Assembly: GCF_947507565.1 (NCBI RefSeq)
Contig: NC_089181.1
Location: 379,501-443,500, forward strand
Direction of reading: 5' to 3'
DNA from: Oscarella lobularis
Lineage: Eukaryota; Porifera; Homoscleromorpha; Homosclerophorida; Oscarellidae
Length of the DNA: 64,000 nucleotides
Shown piece by piece: positions 1 through 11,590 of this stretch. Within the stretch, counting starts at the first letter, position 1. Every line of letters begins with the position of its first letter. The notes beneath the pieces are model-generated. The model was not told where the DNA came from. It was given only the letters and a program-made list of their open reading frames with translations, and made no database searches. The translations under genes and the position numbers were made by a program.

Positions 1-1122
1 CCTCTTTGCTCTTATTAGAAGACGTTTCTTTTCGAGATTCCGTCGCTAGTCGAGGCCTACAACAATTTTCAATATAGCCATAAGCAAGCTCTTAATCTAC
101 ATTTAGGGAGACAAGGTAAGGACGGAAAATTTCTCTCGTCGCCGCCGCCGCCGCCGCGAAATATTTTCTCCCCAAGGTCACAATCCTAAACCCATGTGGC
201 AGGCCATCAGTGACTCTATACGCGAAGTCATGCACGCAAAAGAGGACGGCATTAGGGAAATCGTACGCAAGCGCTTTTCACATCAGTATACTAATCGTGA
301 CGAAGCGCCTTGCCGTGATTGCAATTTTGACCTTTAGAAATTTCTTTGAGCTCGTTCGTTTTGATTTCATAATCGACGAAAAATTGAAGGTGTATCTTCT
401 GGAGGTACATCGTATTAATACGTACCTGGAAATCGGAGTTTACCTTCTTTTATAGGTTAATATGTCGCCCAATTTGTCTTCAGGTCACTTTGCTCCCAAT
501 AAATGGCTCTATGAACAAGTCACGCCCCAAAAAAAGACCTATTGATAAATTGTCTTACTCAACTTCTCTTGCAGATTGTCTACAATACATTGAAATTAGT
601 AGGATTAGCTTCGGCGACTGCCGCGCATCCAGCAGATGTGTACGTTTTGACGGTATATATTCTCCTCATGTTTTCTATTCTCTAGGTCGAAGGACGAACG
701 CGATATGCTGGTCAGTCTGCGCGACATTCAGGTGGCGAGCGACCGCTGCGCATCAGCGGAGTGCGACGATAACTGCAAGCCGGACGTGAGAGCGCTACAG
801 CTCCTCTTTCTCTCTGTAGTCAATTTTTTGATTTCTAGATCTGCCAACTCTGTCAACTGTGCCGAATCCCCTATTTTACAGACAGTGTAAAGGCCGCCTT
901 TCTAGAGCACGTAAACCGGGGAAACTACCGAAGAGTGATTCCTAAGCCACTGGTTAAAACGAATTCTAATTATATCCTTTCTACGTCACACAATTTTTGT
1001 AATAGGAAGAACAACCTTCCACTGTTGACGTCTCAAAAGCAATAAATTCCACTCAAAACAACCACCTAATGACCATGTGGTTTCGAGGGAAATGCGAACA
1101 GGACAAGACCTGGTGTACTTAG
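1..1122 (+). CDS. TTLL-family protein, 3' part, copy A (partial at window start)
   Basis: This is the 3' half of the tubulin-tyrosine-ligase-like gene described at 17096-19339. The window opens inside an intron, and the first exon here encodes the segment starting KTFLFEIPSL. The ATP-grasp motif segment VNMSPNLSS lies near 453-480, and the cysteine-rich C-terminus ends at the stop at 1120-1122. All splice sites and reading frames match copy B. Differences are silent, conservative or in-frame, for example Arg-Ile-Pro here against Arg-Thr-Pro in B, and Glu-Gln-Asp against Glu-His-Asp near the end. Nothing looks broken, which fits an allelic copy. The 5' half lies outside the window, if it exists at all. 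Confidence 0.75.
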
Positions 1123-1284
1123 CCCGTCTGCCTATTTATTGATCGCGTGCAATTAAAATTACGTACAGTACAATTTCGTTCTTATTACCACTGCTGTCCA
1201 GCAACAGTTACGCGCGATGATGATCATTCGTCCTAAAACTGCATCCCACGGGGACCTGCGCACGATTCTATACATAGGGGAAGT

Positions 1285-4200
1285 TCAACTTGGACCGAAC
1301 GTGTCCAAAAGGGATTTGAGCGCCTGCTGATCGCGCGGGGGCAAGTGGCGAGCGCGGTCAATTAGACTTTGACCCATGTTGGCGTACATGATGTGAATGA
1401 GAGCGCACGCGGCCAGGCGCGCTTCGCCCGTCAGACTTGCGACGGGTTTGCCGCCGCCGCCGCCGCCGCGCGACGACACCAAATGCCAAATTACGGGGAG
1501 AACGTGCCGATGAACGAGCTTGGGATGACGCGGATGAACGGAATCGACCAAGACTATAAGGCCAGAAAAATTCGTTTTCGCGATTTCATTTGATTTTGTT
1601 ATACCTACATACCGGCAAGTTTTTCCGTCACGAAGGGCATCGCTTTGGAATTTCCGAATTGAACGACCGAAGCGAATGGCTGAATAAGAAGAGCATTATC
1701 TATACAGCAAATAGAAGATCAATAATTTTTTTAATTAATCGGTTCTGCCAACCTACCGACGAGACCTATAAGAGAACCAATGATATTCCTAGCCGATGTG
1801 CATATCGTCGGATTCTTCGAAGCGAGATTCGACGACAGCGCGGGCACCAGCAGACTGATGACGGGCTCGAGATAAGGCGCCAAGTGGGGAACCATTGCCT
1901 CAAAAGACTCCAATGCGTGAACGTTGACCTACGAAAGTTCGGCAATTGGAATTCGCCAGGATCAACGTCTACCGCGGAAACGTGCCTTGCTATTGGAATC
2001 CGTGAGTCGTGGCGTAAAATCGTCGAAGAGCTAATAAAGGAAAACCGTTATCCAGACCGGTCAAAAAAAAAGAAAAATAGAGACTCGCCTTTACTATGCT
2101 ATTTCCAACGGCACTCGTCGATGACTTGGATAGCTCAAGAACTTCCGTAACGGCGTCGTACCGTTCCTTCCAGTCGCTTGACGATAATCTTTTAAAGAGA
2201 GCAGTCAGGACGCCACCCTGCTGATCGCCGAACGGGTTTCCACTGGGACGCGGACGCGGAGGCTTTCCTCGGACGCTGCCGCTCTTGCTCATTACCGATG
2301 CGTCACTAGGAGATTTCTAATGCAGGCCAACGACGAAGAAGGAGTATATCGGCTAACCTGAAGTCCGATTTTGCTGACGACTGTCTTCCACTTCCAGCCG
2401 AATCCGGTCCGAGGCTCGAAGCGCGAGAACTCTGACTACCAAAGCTGTTTTTTCTCTTTACTGACGACACTTTTTCCGCCGGCAAATCGCCCAGACCCTA
2501 TCGAGAGCTCGTGAAAAACAACAATAATTCAAAACGATGACGATCTCTACCTTCGCCCTAAGACCGTCTTCAACGCCGAGTAATTGCCTCTGCATCTTTT
2601 CCGACAAGGCTCGCGACGAAATCCTGTCGAATTCCGGACTATCCATAAGACAATGTATCATAGCCCTTCCAAAATATCTAAGAGAGAAAATCGATCTCGC
2701 GGTTGTATATTTTTATTTCGGCGTGCTGACCTCGCCTGCGGAGACCCGTCCATCGTGAACTGAACGGCAGCCGAAACGACGCGTTCCGCCACGTCTCGAT
2801 ACGCCCCGTTCGTCATCCACTCGACGCCGACACTCTCCGTGACGGCGAACACGAATTGAGCCGTCATTTTCCGAATGACGGTACTGCGATGACTAAAGAC
2901 CAATCGTTTTTCCTCCCCTCTATTATTTTTATTAGAGAGTCGACCTCATTCCCGTTGCTAACAGTGCTTTGACGGCGGCCACAGGAGACACTCCGTTGAC
3001 CATTTGGCTTAACGCTTTCTCGACGTCTTGTCTAATAAATCCGCTCGATTCGCTTCCTTTCGTCAGAAGCGTACGCACGGAGAAATCCAGCTCCTAGACG
3101 CACGAGGGAGAGAGAGACTATAGAGCCCTTATGATAAAAGAAACGCTATTTTCGAACCGTATCCATCAGCTTTCCCAAAGACACGTAAAGATCTCCCAAG
3201 CACTGGATGGCCACGCGAGCGACAGAACTGCGCAGATTCTTAATCTCCGTCACGACGGCCATTCGAATTTGCTTCAAGTGCGCGCCGAGAACGTCCGGGT
3301 GATGGAGAACCAATCGCCGAACCAGCGTCAATCCTTCGCACTTGACATCCCTGAGAAAACCATCAAGCAAAAAAATAAATAAAACGATTCCCTTATACCA
3401 ATCTTCCGACGTCGCGCCGATGTACCGAAGCGCATCTCTCAACGCACTCGTCGGATTGGCGCACGGTTCCAGCACGTCGTCGACGGGCTTGTCGCCGCCG
3501 CCGCTCAGCACCGATTCCCCGCGATCCGGCGTCCGACTCGTCTTCCTCTCGCGCCACGTCGACGGCGGCGACGTCACCGACATGCGTCCCGTCGTCGGCC
3601 CAAACTGAACGGACTCCTCCGACGGCGTCCGCTGTCGTCGCACCCTACGCGAAAAGGATGAGTTTTCTTTTTCAAATTTGACGGCGACGTCTTACGTTCG
3701 TCTCGCTTCGTTCTCTTTACTTTTCACCGTCAACCGTTTCGTTAAACTGTCGGAAAATTTCGGCTGTTGAGTCGGCGTTTCGACGTTGAAGTCCGGAGAT
3801 TCGATGCCGTCGCCGCCGGCGATCGCTCCTGGACGTTCGTTCGCTTCGAATTTCTTCGACAAAGATTTCATTGTCATCGATTGATTTAGCCGGTTTCCTT
3901 CAATGGTCAAATCCTGACTCGTTTCCACTCGTTTCGTTCGACTTCTCGGCGGCAGATTGTAATCGACTCGTTGTGACGGAGCAGAAGGAGACGGAGACGG
4001 AGACGGCGGTTTGGACAGGCGATTTTTTAGGCTCGGTGAAAACGACGGCAACGGTTGAACAAGAGAAGCGGCGTCTGGCTTCGAAACATTTGTCGAGAAG
4101 CCGGAAGAAAGCGTTTTCACAGATTTTCGTCGTTCGGGTGGCGAATCTCGTAGAGCGGCGGCGACGGCGACGGGATGCGGCCCGTTCGCGTTGGGAGACG

Positions 4201-6889
4201 CCTAAAAACCAATTAAAAAAATTTCGAATTAGGGAATATAGCTTTCGCGTACATTTTCACTCGACGCTGGCGAACCGTCGGAGCTCTCTTCCACTTTAGC
4301 AGACGAATAACTTCCCTGTCCGCTGTCGGACGACGACGACGTGCGAAGAAGCATCTCCGCCGGACTCTCCGGCGACGATCGATTAATGTCTCCGCCGCCG
4401 CCGTCGACGACGTTTTCCCCTATTAATTCCCGATCCGCCGCGATGCTTTTTAGCGATGCGGCGCGAAGCGTCTCGGCGCGTTTCTTCGTGCTTTGAGCCA
4501 AAACGACGACGGGCTCGTCGACTCGTTCCCGCTGGCGCAATCCGTCAATGATTTTCTCGCGGTCCTCTTCCAGCGATACGCTACGTAACGCTTTTCTGAC
4601 GCGAGGCTTCGGTATCGACGGTTTTCTCTGAATCGGCATCGATGCGACGCCGCTCACGCCGCCGGCACCGTCGTCGTCGTCGTCGACGACGGTACCGGAC
4701 GGCGAGTGACTTCGACTCTTCGCCGCCGGACGTTGATTCAACATCGTCAAATATTTTTCTTTGGCTTGAGAAGGAGGCTTCGCCGCCGCCGCCGTTTCTT
4801 CGACGGACGGTTTACGGCGACTCGGGTTCGCCGCCCCATTCGACTTGGTCATGGAACCCGGTCTCGCCATCGTCGCTTTCCTACGCAAAGGCGTCGATAC
4901 ACTCTGCTGAGATCCAAGTCGTTGAGATCGCGGTTCTGATCTCTGCTCTTCCGTCAGGGTCGCTTCTTCTTCTTCTTCTTCTTCTTCTTCTCCTTTCGAC
5001 TTTTTTCTTCCGTGTCCTGACGCCAGCACTGGCCTCTGTCTCGGCCACGACTGAGATAGGCTATCGTTGCTCATCAGCAAATCGTCAATGTCTTGTTTTC
5101 CTAATGACGGAAAGAGGTCTGTTCTTGCCGGCATCGTGGCTAGCGGTTTCAAAAGCGGCTTCGCTCCCATTTCACTACGACGAACGCTCTTCCGAGACGC
5201 TCCACCGCTTAAATCTCCAACTCTTCCGCCACTACGCATCGAAGTCCGACTCGACGTCGCCGCCGCGGCGTTTAACTTTGACATGTGCAACTCAGCGTAG
5301 GATCCCTGCGATGTGGGCGCCGGCGGATTCATCGCTTGAGCGAGACTGACGTACGACGACGATCCGTCGCCACTCGACGGCGTCGGACTGCTTCGCGGCG
5401 ACAAGGCGACAATCCGTTCCCTCTCATTCCACGACATCTTCGCCTTGAGCGGAGGCCGCGACGACGACGACATTTGAGCACCTTGCGACTGTCCACTTTT
5501 CTCTTTCGCACTTCCCACCGATCGGCCGTCCTTCACCCACGGCAATCGTTTACCGGCACTGCAATACCGACGCGGCGTCGGCACCGAAGCGACGGGATTC
5601 ATGCTCGGCATCTTAGCCGGCGTCGATACGACGGACCCGTTGAAATCTCCCGTCGTCGTCGTCGTCGCCGTCGCACCGCTGCCGGCACTCGCACTGCTCG
5701 CGCTCGCCGAAACATTTCCCGGCGCGGCGAGTATCCAATCGATATCCGGACCGGAGACGGACGGACGATGAGCGGCGACCGACGTCGCCGACGATATGGG
5801 AACGGGATTGGCGTGTTCGACGAGACCGTCAGCGTTGATGCGCGGCAATTGACGTCGAGCGAGTCGCGCTTGAACGGCGGCCATGACGCCCGCCTGTCCG
5901 CCGCCGGTTCGCGCGTCGAACGTTCGCTCGGCGCGCGCGACGGCGGCGACGAGCGGCGTCAGATTGCCGGAGCCGAGACTCGAGGCGAGTACGGCGAAAA
6001 GTTCGAGACTCGCTTGTCGAACGCGCTGCTTGTTGTCGATGAGAGTCAGCGCCGTCGCCTCGACGACGGCGGGCAGATCGAATTCGTAGCGCGGATAGGT
6101 GAGAAGAGCGGCGACGATGATGTTGAGCGCCTCTTCGCGCACCTTCGAATTTCGATGTTTCAAGGCGGCGGGAAGGAGAGCGTCGAGAACGGGTTTCGGC
6201 GTCATGGCCTGCATGAGTCGCGTGAACACGCGCATGTTCGCCTGACGAACGATTTTGTTGTCGCCTAATTTTTTCGATAGGCCACCGACGAGTTTTCCCA
6301 GAGACGATTTCAGAGCGAGACTCGCTTTACCGACGAGCTGTTCGACGATGTCCAACGTTGTGAGTGTCACTTTGAAATTGGAGTCGTCGAGAAGGAGACC
6401 GACGAAGTCGATGAAGGAGCTCAGGTGAGGCATGAGAACGCGCGCGTCCGTCATGACGTTGATGAGCGTCGCCAACTCGTTGATGCCGTGAACGCGAACT
6501 CGCCAATCCTCCGCGTCTCGAAGTCGTTTCATCGTAGAGTCCGGGATGAAACCGAATGATAGCGATGACGACGACGACGTTTCCAATACCGGTGAATCGA
6601 TCACGTGACCATTTCTTTCCTCTGTCGGCGTCGTGACTGGATTCGTCGTCGTCGCCGCGGTCGCCTTGCCGACGAGATTGCGATAGACGCGAGCGTGCGC
6701 GTCGGGTAAGCGCGCGAGACACGAATTAAACGTCGGCACGCCCATCGCCTCTTTGAGCCGGTCCAGACAGGCGATGACGACGTCACTTGCCGTCGCCGCT
6801 TCGTCGCTCGTCAAAACACGAATCAACGACTCGATATTTTTCGTCGTCGTCATTTCGGCACGCGTCGGCATCAGACCGGCGACGACGTG

Positions 6890-6920
<31 letters not shown>

Positions 6921-7339
6921 AAAAAGGCGACGACGATGCGAGCGCGCGTCGCGCCGCCGTCGCTCGAATTGCGCGCGTACGACTGAAGCGTTTGATTCGC
7001 CGCTTTTCGTAGGGCGACTTTGCCGTCGAGCGCGTTGGCGACGAGTCGCGGTACGAGCGATGCGACGAGCGCGTCGAGATGCGAATCGTCGCGCAAATGG
7101 GGCACGAGTTCGCTGACGAGTTGGACGGCCTGGTGGCGCACGTTCCACGCGCTGTCGGCGAGACCGCTGTCGATGACGCGCGCCAGCGCGTTGCGACTCG
7201 ACTCGCGTGCGAGATCGACGCGACCGCCGCGAAGCGCCGTTCGCACTTCTTCGATCGCTTGAACGCGCGGTCCGCCGGTCGACGGGGGCTTCGAGCGATC
7301 GACGAACGCTTCGCTTTCGGCGTCCATTACCAGCAACAT
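1285..7339 (-). CDS. TOGARAM1: TOG-array protein, TOGARAM1/crescerin-like, copy A
   Basis: This is a complete second version of the gene at 19498-25563, which carries the full description. The long first exon (4229-7339) encodes TOG1, TOG2 and a low-complexity linker. About nine short downstream exons encode TOG3 and TOG4. The reading frame is open and every splice junction, including the GC-AG intron at 1929-1985, is conserved between copies. Coding differences are substitutions and in-frame repeat changes, such as a longer Ala run in the linker (EETAAAAKPPS here, DETAAKPPS in B) and different Gly numbers near the C-terminus. It is convergent with the TTLL 3' end (162 bases between stops) and divergent from ZMYND10. 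Confidence 0.85.
1929..1985 (-). other. GC-AG intron in TOGARAM1, copy A
   Basis: The exon ends ...DSNSK (AAG) followed by GC rather than GT. The next exon starts GTC AAC after TAG. Only this 57-base GC-AG removal keeps the TOG4 frame reading DSNSKVNVHALESF; the available GT sites give the wrong phase. Confidence 0.7.
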
Positions 7340-7783
7340 GGAGAACTCCTGTCAGAAATTGGGGGAGAGGCACGCGCGCTCGCCGCGTCGCACGTCAACA
7401 AAAAAACTAGGCGATGCGAGCCGTAATAGCGACCGTCGATCGGCGAATCCAGGTGTCGAGGGTCGTTCGATGACGGTAAACACAGCGTATGGTAATTGTA
7501 TCGGCGAGAAGTTCGCTTCTGCAGAAGGGGAATCACTTATCGCTGCATGTGCGCATGAGCGCGTTGTCAAGACACCTCTGTGACATCAAAGACCTCGCGT
7601 CCACAAAGCTTCTCTCTAGTTATTTAGACCTGCATTCTATCGTTTGATTTCTGACGAATTTTTGTACATGAAAAATCGACGATGTATTCATCATTGTAAC
7701 CTGTTGTTTACGATGTATTTATACGGGCGTTATATTAATCGGTGACGTAAGGCGTAGCCAAGGCAAACGTTCGACGCTTTCTA
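7340..7783. promoter_or_regulatory. Divergent promoter region TOGARAM1/ZMYND10, copy A
   Basis: About 444 bases separate the start codons of two divergently transcribed cilium-associated genes. It holds no supportable ORF. I see no clear TATA box in a fixed position. A shared RFX/FOXJ1-type control would be expected from the biology, but I could not identify a convincing X-box by eye. Confidence 0.4.
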
Positions 7784-9484
7784 ATGGCAGAGGCCTTTCT
7801 CTTTGCTCCCGAAGCCGAGTCGTACGTGGAAGGATTGCGTTGCTTTCCTCTGCGCGACATTGGATCGTCGAGGTATTCAATACACGCACGAAAAGGTCGA
7901 AAAATGCACGTCTTCTTCGGCCAGATGGATCGTTCAGCACGATCAGCTCGAAAAGTTGAACTTACAGGCAAGCACTGTAGAGACAACTAGCAGAAGGAGT
8001 AGATGGCTCCATTTCTAGGCTGCACTCAGCGCAAAAAGGCAAGAGGATGAATTTATAAAGGAGAGCCTCGTTTCGCACGAGAAAGTGAACCTGTCACAAG
8101 AAAAAGATTCACGAGATGGGACGCACTTTTAGATGTCGATACTGATCTACGAACTCATTTGCATCGAAGTGTGGAAATCGCGTATTTTTCCACTATTGCT
8201 CAAATCTCGAGTTGAACCAAAACAAACGTTTCCGTGCTACATTGTCGTAAGGGGAATTCGTTGTCTAAATTTCCCTTGGAAAGGAAATTCTTTTTCGTAG
8301 TTGTATCACGAAGCGACTTTGATTAGTCTATTGGAAACAGTTCTTTATCACGAAGTGAGATTTTGATTAGTCGCGTGGAAGAGCAGCCTTACTACTATAT
8401 ATTCGTGTAGGACGTCGTCCAAGCATGTGATGATGTACTTCTTGACTTGGCAGAATACTGCTCCTCTCGAATCATCACATTGGCATCTCGGTATACCGTA
8501 TACAAAAGAGTCGAGTTTTCTTAATTGAACTTTGTAGACATAATGATGGAGAATGCTTTTATGACGAGAATGAACGCGCTTCCAAGGAATCTATTTCCGG
8601 AATTGACGTGAGCCTTCTCTGATCAATACTACAGTGAACTTGATTGCTAATCGTTTAGGAACTGAAAAGGCAATACAAACAGATATGGTTTCAAGTGACA
8701 GTCAAAGCTGTTTCAATCCTACGTTACATAATCAGTAATTTATCAAGGTAGTGGAGCAGCAGTGGGTCTTCTACGTGCACAATGATTAAATAAAAATCAT
8801 CTTATTATAGCTTGCCTGTGAGCATCGCTACGCGATTACTAAATACCCACGGTATGGGCAAATAGCAATGCTATAATGGAAGATAGACTCTTTTTTCCAG
8901 ACATTATTTCCTGTCTGGTTGAACTCGTGGACAAACCACCTTGGACTCACCAAACGAAAGACGGAAAAATTGTCAGGTACACTGAAGCCAAGTGGTGTCC
9001 CGTCCACGAGAGAGAAACTATGGCAGTTACGAAGACAGAAGCGCAGGTAGCACAAAGACGTCTCTTCTTTCCTCAGCAAATTCATCTTTTTCAAGGTGTG
9101 GCTGGCACTTCATCACTTGCTCATGGATCCCGAGTGCCAACGAAAGTACAACTACAGCGATCACAGAAAAGCGATTGTATTGAAAGTAATGGCACTTCCC
9201 TTTTCATTTACTTCACTACACGCTTCTGATTAAGCTGCGAGGAAAACTGAATGAAGTGCTGCTCGACCAAATTCCAGTACTGAGAGACTTGCAAAGATAT
9301 CTGGAGCATCTTGCTGTCCTAGACATTCCCCCGCCCAGAGAAGAGCTCATATTGGAGCAGGTAGACAAAAGAATCCCTCCTCCCTTCTGATTCTAGTAGT
9401 GGAGGAAACGCTGTTAATTAAGGTTCCAGAAATTAGAGAGAAACTTATTCAAGACAACAAAGGCAAGTGGAAAGAAATAGCTAC
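7784..9484 (+). CDS. ZMYND10: ZMYND10-like protein, 5' part, copy A (cut by N gap)
   Basis: Same gene as 26009-28069, starting MAEAFLFAPEAESYVEGL. Exons run up to the segment ending GKWKEIA, where the sequence becomes N. The C-terminal MYND zinc-finger exons present in copy B are missing here because of the gap, not because of a visible mutation. Exon frames and splice sites match copy B, with scattered single-base differences. Confidence 0.75.
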
Positions 9485-9684
9485 NNNNNNNNNNNNNNNN
9501 NNNNNNNNNNNNNNNNNNNNNNNNNNNNNNNNNNNNNNNNNNNNNNNNNNNNNNNNNNNNNNNNNNNNNNNNNNNNNNNNNNNNNNNNNNNNNNNNNNNN
9601 NNNNNNNNNNNNNNNNNNNNNNNNNNNNNNNNNNNNNNNNNNNNNNNNNNNNNNNNNNNNNNNNNNNNNNNNNNNNNNNNNNNN
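9485..9684. other. Assembly gap (200 N)
   Basis: A run of exactly 200 undetermined bases. Left of it is the ZMYND10 gene of copy A; right of it is the middle of an unrelated DUF917-type gene. The round number suggests a scaffolding placeholder, so the two flanks need not be neighbours in the genome. Confidence 0.95.
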
Positions 9685-11204
9685 GGACGATGATCCGGTG
9701 GCGTCCAATCTTCTCCACTCCGCTTTATCTCTGCCCCCGTTCAATCAAACGGCTTCGGAGCCCAACGTCGATCCGTCGACGGGAGAATGGATTTTGACTG
9801 GCTACGACGTCGAGTGCGTTGCCGTCGGCGCCGGCATTCTCGGTTGCGGCGGCGGCGGAAGTCCGGAATTGGGTCGTCTGAGGGCTCTGGAATCACTCGT
9901 CAAAGGCAAACGCATCAAAGTCGCCACAGACCTTCCAAGTACGAACCAGCGAATTAGTCCACGCGCTGATTATCTCTTATTCGTAGACTAAATGACTCCG
10001 ACCTTGTCGCTCCGATTGCTTTCATGGGAGCTCCCACAATTGTAGCGGAGAAACTCGTAGGCGGACGAGAATTCCACGACGGCATGACCGTCATTAACAG
10101 TCTCCTAAACGCCGGTACGCACTCCGCCTTTCTCTCCAGAATCAAGAACCATGTTCTTTAAGGAATCGGCGGTAGAAACGCAACGTTTCCTCTACCACAC
10201 GCCTGCAACATCGCCGTCTCTAGTCCATCACCCGGTGGTCATCACACCAAAAGAAGACTTTATAAAGACGACGTCGAGTGGAAAAGTCGTCGCTGTCGTC
10301 AGTTGCGAAATCGGCGGAATGAACAGTATCGAACCGCTCATACTCGGCGCCGACGTCGGACTTCCGGTGATCGACGCCGACGGCATGGGTCGCGCTTTTC
10401 CGGAATTGCAAATGTTCACGCCGGCCATATACGGAGCAAATCTCGGACCGTGTTGTCTTGTGAGCGAGAAAGGCGAATGCGTGCCGGTAATCCACGTTGA
10501 CACGGCGAAGCAGCTCGAAGACTTCATGAGAATGCACACCGTTAGAATGGGGTAAGTAAGAAGGGAGAAAGTCTCAAGTGGAGAACCCTCGTTCTTTTAT
10601 TCAGCTGCTCGGCGGCCGTTCTCTTCGGACCGTTGACGGTTGCCGACGTCAAAACGAAAATGGTTTGGGGATCGCTGACGAGAGCTCGTCGACTCGGCGA
10701 CGCCGTCTTGACGGCACAGAGAAAAAAAGAATCGCCGGTCGCCGCTATTCTCAGCTGCGAAACGGGCCGTCTCCTTATTTTTGGAAAGGTACGCACTCAT
10801 CCATCCATCCAGCATATAAATCTCCCTATTCCAGATCGTCGACGTACTGAAAACGACGGAGAAGGGATTTTCAAAAGGCCACGTCATCGTCAAAGGCTTC
10901 GATTCGTTCGCCGACGCGACGGTCTACATCGCCTTGCAGAACGAATTCATCGTCGTGCGTCGACGCTTCGTCGACGGCCGTCTCGGCGTCGTGCTGGCCA
11001 GCGTGCCGGATCTGATCACGATCATCGACTCCGATACCGGGTATCCGATATCGACGGAGGAGGTGAAGTACGGCTTACGCGTCGCCGTGCTCGTTCTCGC
11101 CGCTCATCCCATGTTGCGCACGAAACGCGCTTTGCAGTTCGTCGGACCGGCGGGCGTTCGGTTACGACGACGTCGAGTTCGAGTCCATAGCAGAAGATTC
11201 CTAA
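9685..11204 (+). CDS. DUF917-type hydantoinase-like protein (5' truncated by gap; two apparent single-base lesions)
   Basis: The fragment matches the DUF917 family, known mainly from prokaryotes and fungi as S-methyl-thiohydantoin desulfurase or a partner of hydantoinase/oxoprolinase subunits. Visible family features are the glycine motif GAGILGCGGGGSPELG near the start, then LVAPIAFMGAPT, EIGGMNSIEPL and DADGMGRAFPELQM. Exons are joined by short introns (for example 10554-10604). Two defects stand out. The donor after 9938 reads AAGTACG, and the frame works only if it were AAGGTACG. At 11152-11154 a GGG run shifts the frame just before the expected C-terminus (FGYDDVEFES), which is open in the next frame to the stop at 11204. 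The N-terminal part lies in or beyond the gap. The gene may be a pseudogene or carry consensus errors. Confidence 0.7.
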
Positions 11205-11590
11205 AACTCGATTTATTAGAATATAGAGCGCTACGCTGATACCCCCCAGGTTCTTTGCGTTTCTACAAGCCAGCTGCTTTGGGCTCTGTGGGACGACGTT
11301 TGCTGACAATAAACCGTTTCGCTGGTGCACACGTCTTACTGTTCATTGCCTCTGGTTTGATGAAATCTTGACTTGTCGTCGATAACGGGAGATCTAAACA
11401 CTTCATAGATATCTTGACTCTACGCTGAGAAAGGCGACTCACTCCCTGAGTGATCCACATGAAAAAAGTGAGTCGTCTCGGCCGCTCGATTTCTTCGTTC
11501 ATCAACCTCTATAACCCTTTTCTGCATATCAGTGAGCCTTGAGTATAAAAAAATAAAAACACGAGAAGAGCGCTTCTATATTTTTTTTTC
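11205..11590. other. Intergenic, no supported gene
   Basis: Lies between the convergent DUF917-type and EF-hand genes. It contains only an 80-codon minus-strand ORF (11263-11505) with no recognisable motif. AT-rich sequence near 11545-11590 may hold the EF-hand gene's 3' processing signals. Confidence 0.5.

Noticed and set aside
4642-5349. Long arginine- and serine-rich ORFs on the plus strand (also 5285-6268, 22872-23573, 23509-24492)
   Set aside because: They are antisense shadows of the GC-rich TOGARAM1 first exon; they lack domains and change freely between the two copies.
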